A stretch of 19,332 nt of DNA from JAICTV01 sp035634055 (GTDB lineage: Bacteria; Planctomycetota; Phycisphaerae; Tepidisphaerales; Tepidisphaeraceae). The translations under genes were made by a program, and so were the position numbers. The stretch covers positions 1 through 19,332 of the forward strand of contig DASQDR010000113.1 in assembly GCA_035634055.1 (NCBI GenBank), given 5' to 3'. Shown piece after piece: positions 1 to 7,373 of this stretch. A model generated the notes under the pieces. That model searched no databases and was not told the DNA's origin. It was given only the letters and a program-made list of their open reading frames with translations. Each line of letters starts with the position of its first letter. Position 1 is the first letter of the stretch.

Positions 1-295
1 CGGCGGCGGGCGACGCGGCGGCGGACATCGTGCCGCCGCCGCCGGCGCCGGCCAAATCCCCCGCGATCGGCCGCGCCAGCGCGACGGCGAGCAGCGCGAC
101 GGCCGCCATGCGCACCGCCAGCAGCGCCGCCTCGCGCAGCCGCCCGACGTAAGGCCGCCGCGCCCGCGGCGCGCCGTCCAGGAACATCATCGCGCCCCAC
201 TCCACGGTCCGATAGCGCGCACGGCTGAGCAGGTGGATCACCAGCGGCACCACCGCCCCCCCGAGCCCCGCGAGCATGATGACGTTTTCGAACAT
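1..295 (-). CDS. BatA-type N-terminal membrane protein (partial, runs off the left edge)
   Basis: The first 98 residues of a protein whose 3' end lies outside the window. It opens with an ATG and a hydrophobic helix containing 'VPLVIHLLSR', then 'VEWGAMMFLDG', a basic stretch and a second hydrophobic segment ending 'LALARP'. This is the pattern of the BatA/aerotolerance N-terminal domain: a Pro-x-x-x-His-Leu membrane segment, a short loop with an aromatic-Gly-Ala-Met-x-Phe-Leu motif, then a second helix. Proteins of this family usually continue into a von Willebrand A or other periplasmic domain, which cannot be seen here. It follows the DUF58 gene by 66 nt on the same strand, the usual order of MoxR/DUF58/BatA clusters. 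No strong ribosome binding site is visible. The family call is well supported; the full architecture is unknown. Confidence 0.8.
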   Translation of the reverse strand, partial: MFENVIMLAGLGGAVVPLVIHLLSRARYRTVEWGAMMFLDGAPRARRPYVGRLREAALLAVRMAAVALLAVALARPIAGDLAGAGGGGTMSAAASPAA

Positions 296-361
296 CGCGC
301 GCGTGTCTTGATCTTTGGCCCGGCTCGGCGCGGCCACGGCGGGGCCGCGCTCGCGCCGCGA

Positions 362-1291
362 TCAGGCTTGCCCTCGGCGGTGCTGGAGGAACCCGACCAG
401 CGCCTGGTCGATCGGGCGGGACGTCGGGAACGTGTGCAGCTCGGCGCGCATGGCCTTGCACGCGTCGGCCAAGGCGCGGCGGTGCTGCTCGAATCGCTCG
501 AGGTACTTCTGCCGCACCACCGCCGGCTCGCACAAGCGGGCCGCCTCGCCCTCCAGGCCGCGCAGGCGGGTCCAGCTCTGGAACGGGAAGGTCAGCTCAT
601 CGTCGTCCAACACGCGCAGCAGCACGACCTCGTGCCGGGCGTGCCGCAGGCGGGCGAGCGATGCCTTAAGGCCCGCGACGTCGCAGAACCGGTCGGAGAC
701 GACGACGACGAGCGACCGCCGCCCGAGCCGGTCGGCGGCGTCGCCCAGGGCGCCCGGCGCGTCGGCCGCGCCGCTCGCGGTGGTGCGTTCCAGCACGTCG
801 ATCACCCGCGCGAGCTGTGGCTGCCCGGCGCGCGGCGCGACCCACTGGTCCAGCCGCGGGCCGAACGTCGCGACGCCGACGCTCTCGCCCTGGCCGAGCA
901 TCAGGTACGCCAGCGACGCGACGATCTTCGACGCGTAGTCGAACTTGCGCTCCCCCCCGCCGTCGTTCCGTCGCTTGGTGGTCTGGTCGCTGCGCCCGCG
1001 GTAGGCCATCGACCCGCTGCGGTCGAGCAGCAGCGCGCAGCGGAGGTTGGTCTCCTCATCGTACTGCCGCACGTATGGCCGATCGGTGCGGGCGAGCACC
1101 CGCCAGTCGAGTCGCCGCGGCTCGTCGCCGGCGACGTAGGGGCGGTGCTGGCGGAACTCCACGCTCGCGCCGCGCACGGGGCTGCGGTACTGGCCGACGG
1201 TGGTCCCCTCGACCACGCTGCGCGCCGACAGTTGCAGCGCGTTGAGCCGCTCGATCAGCGACGGGTCGAGGTAGCGGGTGACGAGGCTCAC
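362..1291 (-). CDS. DUF58 domain protein with a VWA-like MIDAS motif
   Basis: 309 residues, GTG start preceded by GGAAG 5 nt upstream on the minus strand. The DUF58 signature 'YVAGDEPRRLDWRVLART' lies at about residues 52-69. It is followed by 'LLLDRSGSM' with Asp90-x-Ser-x-Ser, the metal-ion-dependent adhesion site typical of von Willebrand A folds. The remainder alternates hydrophobic strands ('SLVVVVSDRF', 'HEVVLLRVLDDDE') as expected for that fold. There is no signal peptide or membrane segment. DUF58 proteins are habitually encoded beside MoxR ATPases and are thought to work with them in chaperone-like or envelope-related functions; the exact substrate is generally unknown. It starts 33 nt after the kinase-like gene and precedes the BatA-type gene, so it is probably co-transcribed with both. 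Confidence 0.9.
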   Translation of the reverse strand: MSLVTRYLDPSLIERLNALQLSARSVVEGTTVGQYRSPVRGASVEFRQHRPYVAGDEPRRLDWRVLARTDRPYVRQYDEETNLRCALLLDRSGSMAYRGRSDQTTKRRNDGGGERKFDYASKIVASLAYLMLGQGESVGVATFGPRLDQWVAPRAGQPQLARVIDVLERTTASGAADAPGALGDAADRLGRRSLVVVVSDRFCDVAGLKASLARLRHARHEVVLLRVLDDDELTFPFQSWTRLRGLEGEAARLCEPAVVRQKYLERFEQHRRALADACKAMRAELHTFPTSRPIDQALVGFLQHRRGQA

Positions 1292-1324
1292 GATGGCTTC
1301 CCGGTTCGGCGCGCGGGCGATGGA

Positions 1325-1912
1325 TCAGTCGGTCGCAACATACCAGGCGATGGCGACGGCGGCCGCGACGCCCAGCAGCAGCACCACCGCCGCTGCGATG
1401 ATAGCGCGCAAGCGGATCGCGTCACGCAAGCCATGGCGGCTCCCGTCCTCGGCATCGCCGCCGCCGTCACCGCCGTCGTCACCGCTGCCGGGTGACGGCG
1501 ATCCCGCCGGCAGGCCGAGGCGCTCGAACATGGCAGTGACGTCGTCCCGGTCCGCCCGCGGGTCGTCGTACAGCAGCGGGCTGACGTGCGTCAGGCGGAC
1601 GGCGCCGCGGCCATCAACGATCACGTTCCGCTCGTGGATCCCCCCGTGCGCGATTCCCGCCGCGTGGAGCGACTCCACCGCCAGCATCACCTCCGCCCGC
1701 AGCGCCGCCAGCCCGCGCGCGTCCGCCGAGTTAGCGACGTCTTGCAGCGTGCGCCCATCGACGAACTGCCACACCAGCGCCGGCCGGCCGTCCGCGCCGC
1801 GCTCCACGCCGTGCAGGTTCGCCACCGCCGGCACCGGCAGCTCGCGCACCCGCTCCAGTCGCAGGCGAATGCTCGGGTGCAGCTCGCCGTCGAGCAGGCA
1901 ATCGTCGTCCAT
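1325..1912 (-). CDS. Degenerate protein-kinase-fold protein with a C-terminal membrane anchor
   Basis: 195 residues from the ATG at 1912. Residues 32-130 resemble the hinge and C-lobe of bacterial Ser/Thr kinases: 'LVWQFVDGRTLQDV' (hinge), 'SLHAAGIAHGGIHERNVIVD' (catalytic loop), then 'VRLTHVS' where the DFG motif should be. The catalytic-loop Asp is Gly (HGG at 89-91), and the DFG Asp is His109. No glycine-rich loop or VAIK lysine precedes the hinge. This looks like a pseudokinase lacking most of the N-lobe. A Gly/Asp/Ser linker (about 137-160) leads to one hydrophobic helix (about 169-191). The reading frame stays open to an ATG at 2053, but that extension lies inside a palindromic repeat and is low complexity, so the 1912 start is preferred. 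No clear ribosome binding site is seen. It lies between a MoxR gene and a DUF58 gene, an unusual place for a kinase fold. Confidence 0.72.
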   Translation of the reverse strand: MDDDCLLDGELHPSIRLRLERVRELPVPAVANLHGVERGADGRPALVWQFVDGRTLQDVANSADARGLAALRAEVMLAVESLHAAGIAHGGIHERNVIVDGRGAVRLTHVSPLLYDDPRADRDDVTAMFERLGLPAGSPSPGSGDDGGDGGGDAEDGSRHGLRDAIRLRAIIAAAVVLLLGVAAAVAIAWYVATD

Positions 1913-1925
1913 CGGCTTTAAAACC

Positions 1926-2094
1926 AATTTAGCCACCGATGGGGCGCCGATGAACACCAATGTAGGAGGAGAGGATGAAGGCGGAAGGGTGAAGGATGAA
2001 GGGCAAGCCTGCTCTTGCCTGTCCTGATTCATCCTTCGTTCTTCATCCGTCATCCTTGCCTCTAATCGGTGTTCATCGGTGCCCCATCGGTGGC
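1926..2094. repeat. Long nested palindromic element A
   Basis: The outer arms 1932-1961 and 2065-2094 are inverted repeats, 28 of 30 positions matching. Each arm contains three copies of a CACCGAT-like word spaced about 11 nt apart. The interior is a second, unrelated palindrome: GGATGAA words at 1973-1979 and 1994-2000 face TTCATCC words at 2028-2034 and 2042-2048, closing on a GGCAAG/CTTGCC stem (2002-2007 with 2014-2019). The left border (1926-1962) matches 13074-13110 of element D at 33 of 37 positions. It fills the gap between the moxR-like stop (13 nt away) and the start of the kinase-like gene (13 nt away). Confidence 0.85.
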
Positions 2095-2107
2095 CGAGCC
2101 GACGAAT

Positions 2108-3163
2108 TCATAGCAACCGTTCCCCGCGCCCGCGCGGGACGAGGGTGAGAATCTTCTCGATGATCTGATCGACGGTGACGCCCTCGGCCTCGGCATTGAA
2201 ACTGGGCACGAGTCGGTGCCGCAGGACCGGGGCGGCGGCCGCCTCGACGTCCTCCATCATCGCGTGCAGCCGCCCGAGCAGCAGCGCGCGGGCCTTGGCG
2301 GCGAGGATGAGGAACTGCCCGGCGCGCGGCCCGGCGCCCCACTGGAGCCAGTGGCGGACGAAGTCGCTCGCGCCCGGCTCGTTCGGGCGCGTGGCGCGCA
2401 CCAGCGCCAGCGCGAAATCGTACACGTGGTCGCCCACCGGCACACGGCGGACCAGTTGCTGGAGCCGCAGGATCTGACCCGCCGACAGCACGCGCGCCAC
2501 CTCCGGCTCGGCGTCGCCGGTGGTGCGCTTCAGCACCTCGAGCTCCTCCGCCGCTTCGGGGTAGCCCACCGTGACCATGAACATGAAGCGGTCGAGCTGC
2601 GCCTCGGGCAGCGGGTAGGTGCCCTCCTGCTCGATCGGGTTTTGCGTCGCCAGGACGAAGAACGGGTCGGGCAGGTCGAACGTGTGCGCCCCGGCCGTCA
2701 CCTGCCGCTCCTGCATTGCCTGCAACAGGGCCGCCTGCGTCTTCGGCGGCGTGCGGTTGATCTCGTCGGCCAGGATCAGGTTGGCGAAGACCGGGCCCCT
2801 GAAGAACTCGAACCGCCGGCGGTTGGTCTCGGCGTCCTCCTGGAGCACGTCGGTGCCGGTGATGTCCGAGGGCATCAGGTCCGGCGTGAACTGGATCCGG
2901 CGGAAGGAAAGGTCCAGCGCGCGCGCCAGCGTCGCGACCAGCAGCGTCTTGGCCAGCCCCGGCACACCCTGCACCAGGCAGTGCCCGCGGGCGAACAGGG
3001 CGATGAGGATCTCGTCGATCACCCGCCGCTGGCCGACGATCACCTTCGACAGCTCGGCCTGGAGCGCCGCGTACGCGCGGGCCATCTCGCGCGCGGAATC
3101 CAAGTCGGAAACCGCCGCGGGCGCGGCGCCGGGCGGCGGCAAGTCGGACTCGCTGACAGACAT
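2108..3163 (-). CDS. MoxR family AAA+ ATPase
   Basis: 351 residues from the ATG at 3163. It has Walker A 'GVPGLAKT' (66-73), Walker B 'LILADEIN' (129-136), sensor 1 'ATQNP' (172-176) and the MoxR-type 'EGTYPLPEAQLDRFMF' segment. These are followed by a C-terminal helical lid ending in 'VDQIIEKILTLVPRG'. The length is normal for the family. MoxR proteins are cytoplasmic chaperone-like ATPases that act with partner proteins containing VWA folds; the DUF58 protein encoded downstream is the obvious partner. Upstream in-frame extension to 3394 is possible but reads as non-coding and would run far into the divergent intergenic region. An AGGTGAG lies directly against the ATG, a tight spacing for a ribosome binding site. 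This is the first gene of the leftward cluster. Confidence 0.93.
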   Translation of the reverse strand: MSVSESDLPPPGAAPAAVSDLDSAREMARAYAALQAELSKVIVGQRRVIDEILIALFARGHCLVQGVPGLAKTLLVATLARALDLSFRRIQFTPDLMPSDITGTDVLQEDAETNRRRFEFFRGPVFANLILADEINRTPPKTQAALLQAMQERQVTAGAHTFDLPDPFFVLATQNPIEQEGTYPLPEAQLDRFMFMVTVGYPEAAEELEVLKRTTGDAEPEVARVLSAGQILRLQQLVRRVPVGDHVYDFALALVRATRPNEPGASDFVRHWLQWGAGPRAGQFLILAAKARALLLGRLHAMMEDVEAAAAPVLRHRLVPSFNAEAEGVTVDQIIEKILTLVPRGRGERLL

Positions 3164-3414
3164 CTCACCTGACAAGATTACCGGCAGACGCCGCCAAGGC
3201 ACACCGCGCGGCGGCGCGGTGGAACCGCACCAATCGAAATGTTTCGCCGCACAAGCGATATTTGCTGAAACTCCGGCGGGCGCGTCGGCCACTGTTGCCG
3301 CGGGGGCCGGCGCAGGCGTTAAACTTTGCGCGGGCTGCCACGCCGCCATAGCGGCTCGGCGGGAATGGGGGCCGCACGTGGGAGTTTGCCACATTCTTTG
3401 CAGGAGGAACCGCC
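3164..3414. other. Divergent intergenic region
   Basis: 251 nt separating the leftward moxR-like gene from the rightward lyase gene; promoters for both should lie here. An 8-bp stem (3202-3209 with 3214-3221) sits in the presumed leader of the leftward gene. No convincing -35/-10 pair or small gene was recognised. Confidence 0.6.
3402..3407 (+). promoter_or_regulatory. Strong ribosome binding site deciding a GTG start
   Basis: AGGAGG, 7 nt before the GTG at 3415. It fixes the start of the lyase gene so that the protein begins with a short basic segment ahead of the 'LERRVFLAA' motif. Confidence 0.85.
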
Positions 3415-6400
3415 GTGCCCACGCTCCCCGCCGTCACCCGCCACCGCTCCGCCCTTCACCGTTGCGTCCAGCTCCAGCCGCTCGAGCGTCGCGTGTTCCT
3501 GGCCGCCACCCCCGCGCCCGCCGCCCCGCCGGCAGAAGCCCAAGCCCGGTCGGCGACCATCGCCCCCGCCGCCATTACCACGCAGGCGGTCGCGCCGTCG
3601 GACGTGCTGACCCGCGCCGCCCGGCAGGATCTCTTGGACCACTGGAACGGCCCGAACCGCGCCGACCTCCAGGCCAAGCTGAACGCCAACAAGCTCGGCG
3701 CCTTCGACGGCGCGTTGCTCGCTTACATGCGCTCGCGCGCGGGCAACACCTTCTTCTGGAACACGGCCGACGTCCCGAAGATCAAGGAGTTCATCAACAC
3801 CAAGCTGGCGACGGCCAGCGTAATCTCCAACGCCGACCACGTCGTCGCCCACCGATTCCCCAACGGCAACAGCGAGAACTACAACGTCCAGCTCCCCGCG
3901 GGTGACATCGATTGGTCCACCAGCAACTCCAACCCGGAGTTCGTCCACACGCAGAACCGCCACGAGTTCTGGCTCGATTTGTCGCAGGCGCACGTGCTGA
4001 CCGGCAACTCGAAGTACGTCAACGAGATGATCGCCCAGCTCTCAAGCTGGTCCGAGCAAAGCCCCGCCCCGCGCGACCCGGACGCCTGGGGCAACAAGGC
4101 GCCGTGGCACACGCTCGACGTCGCCGTCCGCGCCCAGAGCTGGACGTGGGCTTACCCAATGGTCCTGTCCAGCAGCAACTGGACCGCGGCCGCCAATACG
4201 CTGCTGCTCTACAAGCTGTGGCAGCACGGCGACAACCTCCAGCGCGCCACGCCTTCGAACCCCGCGCGCAACCACGCGCTGTTCGAGGCGCAGGGACTGT
4301 TGCAGCTCGCCCACCTGGTGCCGGAGTTCGCCGAGTCCGCCGGCTGGCGAGCGTACGGCCGCAACCTGCTGTTCGCGGCGATGGACGCGCAGCTCAACCC
4401 GGACGGTGGGCACGCCGAGTCATCGCCCGGTTACGCCGGCAACGTCATCCTCGCGCTGCTGGAGATGTACTGGCTGGACCAGAAGAAGGGTGAGCAGGCG
4501 GCGTGGTCGCCGCAGCGAATCGCCACCATCGAGAACGCGGCGAAAGCGCACGTGCAGTTCCTCTCGCCCGACGGGAAGCTGACGCCTTTGTCGGACACCT
4601 ATCGCTCGACGGTCGGCCCGTTCTGGGACCGCCCGCGGGTGATCCTGAACAACACGCGCGACTTCCCCGCGGCCAAGCCTCGCATGCGCGACGTCTGGCT
4701 GTTCGGCCCGACGACGGCGGGCAAGATGGTTACCGCGCCGGTCAACCCGGCCGTCCCCGCGCGCGCCGACACCTACTCGCTGCCGCAGTCCGGCTACTAC
4801 ATGATGCGCAGCGGCCCCGACGCCAATGCCCGCCAGATCACCTTCGACGCCGGCCCCACCGGCGGCGGGCACGGGCACTACGATTTGCTCAACTTCGAGC
4901 TGTTCGGCTACGGCCGGCCGCTCATCGCCGACCCCGGCCTTTACACGTACGACACGTCCGAGCGCCGCACCTGGGCGATCAGCACCGTCGCCCACAACAC
5001 GATCAACATCGACCGCCTGAACCACCAGGCCGTCGAGGGCGTCGACAGCGAGGACCTCTGGAGCAGCGGCCTGTCGCAGGTCGCCGGCGGGCACCAGATC
5101 ACCGCCCACCACGGCGGCTACAAGTTCCTCGACAACGCCCAGGTCTGGCGAAGCGTCTGGTACGACGGCGACGGCGTGATGGTGGTGGCCGACCTCGGCG
5201 CCGCCGACGCCGAGCACGGGTTCGCCACCAGCTTCCTTCTCCCCGGCACCAACACCAGCCGTGATCTTGGCGCCGGGTGGATCCGCAGCAACAACGCCAC
5301 CGGCGGCAACGTCAAGATCCAGGCGCTGCTCCAGCCCGGCCAAAGCGCGCACCGGCAGAACCAGATCGGTGGCGGCAGCACGAACGTCTTCACCAGCTCC
5401 GACCCCGACGCCCACATCGCCGACGACGCCACGCGGTTCTACATCGACCAGGCCGGCACCTTCGTCGGCTTCGTCACGCTCATCACCACCTACGCCGCCG
5501 GCGCGAGCGTGCCGAACATCACCGCGCAGCTCGTCGGCGCGCCGACCGACGGCGCGTTCGAGGTGCAGATCTTCCGCAACGGCAAGGCCGCCGAGCGCGT
5601 GCCGTTCTTCTCCCGCCCGGGAAGGGATTTCCGCCCCGCCGCCCCGGTGGCCGGCGCCAACGACGTCGCCTTCGATTCCGCGGGGCGGCTCCACCTGGTT
5701 TACAACGACCGCGAGGAGAAGAACCTCAAGTATTCCGTTCGCGACACCAAGGGCCGCTGGTCGCTGGTGCAAACGATCGACCCCGGCTTCGAGGCCGGCG
5801 GCTGGCCGTCGCTGGCCTTGGACGCCAGCGGCAACCCGGCGGTCGCCTACTTCGACGGCGACGGCGGCGACCTGAAGTTCGCCCGCCAGGTCGGCAGCTC
5901 ATGGCACATCGAGAAGGTGGATACGCAAGGTTCGGTCGGCCTCTACCCGTCGCTGGTCTACGGCCGCGACGGCGGCACCGCCATCATCGGCTACTACCAC
6001 CGAACCAAGGGCGACCTCCGCCTGGCGGCGCAGAAGGGGGACGGCTGGAGCATCACCACGATTGACGCCGACGGCGACGTCGGCCGCTGCACCTCGATGA
6101 CCCTTAACCCCAATGATCCTGACGGGAGCAGCGTCGCGATCGCCTACGACGACTCCGCCACCGGCGCCAAGAAGTTCGCCTCGCAGCTCGCCGGCCGCTG
6201 GTCGATCGCGACCGTGGACAACACCACCCCCACCGGCGGCGGCTACACGTCGCTCGCCTACACCCCCGACGGCAGCCCCACCATCAGCTACTACGACTCC
6301 AGCAACAGCGCCTTGAAGTTCGCCCGGCTCAGCGCCGGCGGCGGCACGCGCTGGTCCACCAGCACCGTCGCCTCCACCGGCGCCCAGGGCCTCTACACCA

Positions 6401-6615
6401 GCCACTTCTACGACGCCGCCGGGCGGGCCAACATCCTGTTCTTCAAGAAGACCAACATCACTGCCCACCGCGCGGTCCTCGGCGACGCCGGCTGGACCCT
6501 CACCCCCATGGGCACCGGCGGCAGAGAAATTCAAACCGCCAGAACCCCCGACGGCACCGTCGCCTGGACCAACCTCGACGCCGACGGCTTACGCGTGCAG
6601 GTCTTCGGCGCCTGA
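3415..6615 (+). CDS. Secreted heparinase II/III-type polysaccharide lyase with C-terminal seven-repeat module
   Basis: 1066 residues, GTG start. The N-terminus carries 'LQPLERRVFLAATPAP' (about 20-35), the LExR-x-x-LAA motif found at the start of many exported planctomycete proteins. An alpha-helical toroid-type region (about 70-430) includes 'RNHALFEAQG' (Asn286-His287) and 'GHAESSPGY' (His333, Tyr340). A beta-sandwich of the heparinase II/III type follows with 'GGGHGHYDLLNFELFGYG' (His486, His488) and 'STVAHNTINID'. Asn/His, Tyr and His in these positions are the expected beta-elimination residues of lyases of this fold, acting on uronic-acid polysaccharides such as heparan or alginate; the substrate cannot be told. 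From about residue 750 there are seven repeats of about 48 residues (near 750, 799, 845, 893, 945, 995 and 1041) with 'D-x-x-G-x-x-x-x-x-Y-x-D' and 'LKFA' cores, probably a beta-propeller. No operon partner lies on this strand. Confidence 0.88.
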   Translation: MPTLPAVTRHRSALHRCVQLQPLERRVFLAATPAPAAPPAEAQARSATIAPAAITTQAVAPSDVLTRAARQDLLDHWNGPNRADLQAKLNANKLGAFDGALLAYMRSRAGNTFFWNTADVPKIKEFINTKLATASVISNADHVVAHRFPNGNSENYNVQLPAGDIDWSTSNSNPEFVHTQNRHEFWLDLSQAHVLTGNSKYVNEMIAQLSSWSEQSPAPRDPDAWGNKAPWHTLDVAVRAQSWTWAYPMVLSSSNWTAAANTLLLYKLWQHGDNLQRATPSNPARNHALFEAQGLLQLAHLVPEFAESAGWRAYGRNLLFAAMDAQLNPDGGHAESSPGYAGNVILALLEMYWLDQKKGEQAAWSPQRIATIENAAKAHVQFLSPDGKLTPLSDTYRSTVGPFWDRPRVILNNTRDFPAAKPRMRDVWLFGPTTAGKMVTAPVNPAVPARADTYSLPQSGYYMMRSGPDANARQITFDAGPTGGGHGHYDLLNFELFGYGRPLIADPGLYTYDTSERRTWAISTVAHNTINIDRLNHQAVEGVDSEDLWSSGLSQVAGGHQITAHHGGYKFLDNAQVWRSVWYDGDGVMVVADLGAADAEHGFATSFLLPGTNTSRDLGAGWIRSNNATGGNVKIQALLQPGQSAHRQNQIGGGSTNVFTSSDPDAHIADDATRFYIDQAGTFVGFVTLITTYAAGASVPNITAQLVGAPTDGAFEVQIFRNGKAAERVPFFSRPGRDFRPAAPVAGANDVAFDSAGRLHLVYNDREEKNLKYSVRDTKGRWSLVQTIDPGFEAGGWPSLALDASGNPAVAYFDGDGGDLKFARQVGSSWHIEKVDTQGSVGLYPSLVYGRDGGTAIIGYYHRTKGDLRLAAQKGDGWSITTIDADGDVGRCTSMTLNPNDPDGSSVAIAYDDSATGAKKFASQLAGRWSIATVDNTTPTGGGYTSLAYTPDGSPTISYYDSSNSALKFARLSAGGGTRWSTSTVASTGAQGLYTSHFYDAAGRANILFFKKTNITAHRAVLGDAGWTLTPMGTGGREIQTARTPDGTVAWTNLDADGLRVQVFGA

Positions 6616-6638
6616 GCGCGGCGCGACTGACACAATAG

Positions 6639-6673
6639 CGGGATCGCCGTCGCCGGCGCGAGTGGCGATCCCG
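6639..6673. terminator. Hairpin downstream of the lyase gene, possible terminator
   Basis: A perfect 10-bp stem, CGGGATCGCC (6639-6648) with GGCGATCCCG (6664-6673), and a 15-nt loop, 23 nt after the lyase stop. There is no T-run, so intrinsic termination is uncertain. Confidence 0.45.
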
Positions 6674-6750
6674 TTCACCTTGTGATCAAGGGGCGCGGCC
6701 GGCGGTTCGGCCGCAGATCGGTCCGACGTGCCTGAACGGAAGCGCGCGAG

Positions 6751-7245
6751 ATGAAACCCGTCCTGCACAGCTTCGCTTACTGCCTCGACTTCCTCCGCGA
6801 GCAGGTCGCCGAGGTTCCCGCGGCCGACATGGTCGCGCAGCCCAACGGGATCGCGAACCACCCCGCGTGGGTCATTGGCCACCTGACCTTCACGTGCCAG
6901 ATGCTCGGTGGCACGATCGGCCTGCCCGAGTGGCTGCCCGACAATTGGGCCGGCCGCTTCGGCACCGGCAGCGTCCCCGTGGCCGACGCGGGCGCGTACG
7001 AATCGAAGCGCGACGCCCTGACCCTCCTCGCCGATGCCCAATCGCGGATCACGCGCGCGGTGGAGCAGTTGGACGATGCGCAACTCGACCAACCCTTCCC
7101 CGACCCGTCGTATCACGACGTTTTCCCAACGATCCGCCACGCGCTCACGCAAGTGCTCGTCGGGCACACGGCCAACCACGTTGGGCAACTGACCGTCTGG
7201 CGCCGCGCGATGGGCATCCCGCCGCTGCGGCGGTCATTTGAATGA
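6751..7245 (+). CDS. DinB-fold (DinB_2-like) protein
   Basis: 164 residues, ATG preceded by GGAAG at 6738-6742, 8 nt upstream. The protein is helical and carries the three-histidine pattern of DinB/YfiT-like four-helix-bundle proteins: 'HPAWVIGHLTF' (His44) and 'HTANHVGQLTVWRRAMG' (His139, His143). The family binds a divalent metal and includes thiol-dependent transferases and damage-inducible proteins of unknown role; the reaction here cannot be assigned. Length is typical. It stands alone on this strand, 135 nt after the lyase gene, and converges with the phosphatidyltransferase gene. Confidence 0.85.
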   Translation: MKPVLHSFAYCLDFLREQVAEVPAADMVAQPNGIANHPAWVIGHLTFTCQMLGGTIGLPEWLPDNWAGRFGTGSVPVADAGAYESKRDALTLLADAQSRITRAVEQLDDAQLDQPFPDPSYHDVFPTIRHALTQVLVGHTANHVGQLTVWRRAMGIPPLRRSFE

Positions 7246-7323
7246 TCGGTGCGGCCAGCGTGGACGCGCGGCAACGACCGCAAGCTCAGCGACGGCAGCG
7301 CGCGCCTACTTGCGCCCGCGGGC

Positions 7324-7344
7324 GGCGCGAGCGCGTCTCGCGCC
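7324..7344. terminator. GC-rich hairpin between convergent genes, possible bidirectional terminator
   Basis: 8-bp perfect stem, GGCGCGAG (7324-7331) with CTCGCGCC (7337-7344), loop of 5 nt. It lies between the DinB-like gene (stop at 7245) and the leftward phosphatidyltransferase gene (stop at 7374). No T-run on either side; in such GC-rich DNA the support is modest. Confidence 0.3.
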
Positions 7345-7373
7345 CCGGCCGCGCGGCGATGCTGAAGCTGCCG

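Noticed and set aside
233..1495. A 420-codon plus-strand open frame across the DUF58 gene
   Set aside because: It is antisense to a gene with clear motifs, is Arg/Ala/Val/His-rich in the way of GC-rich shadow frames, and has no domain resemblance.
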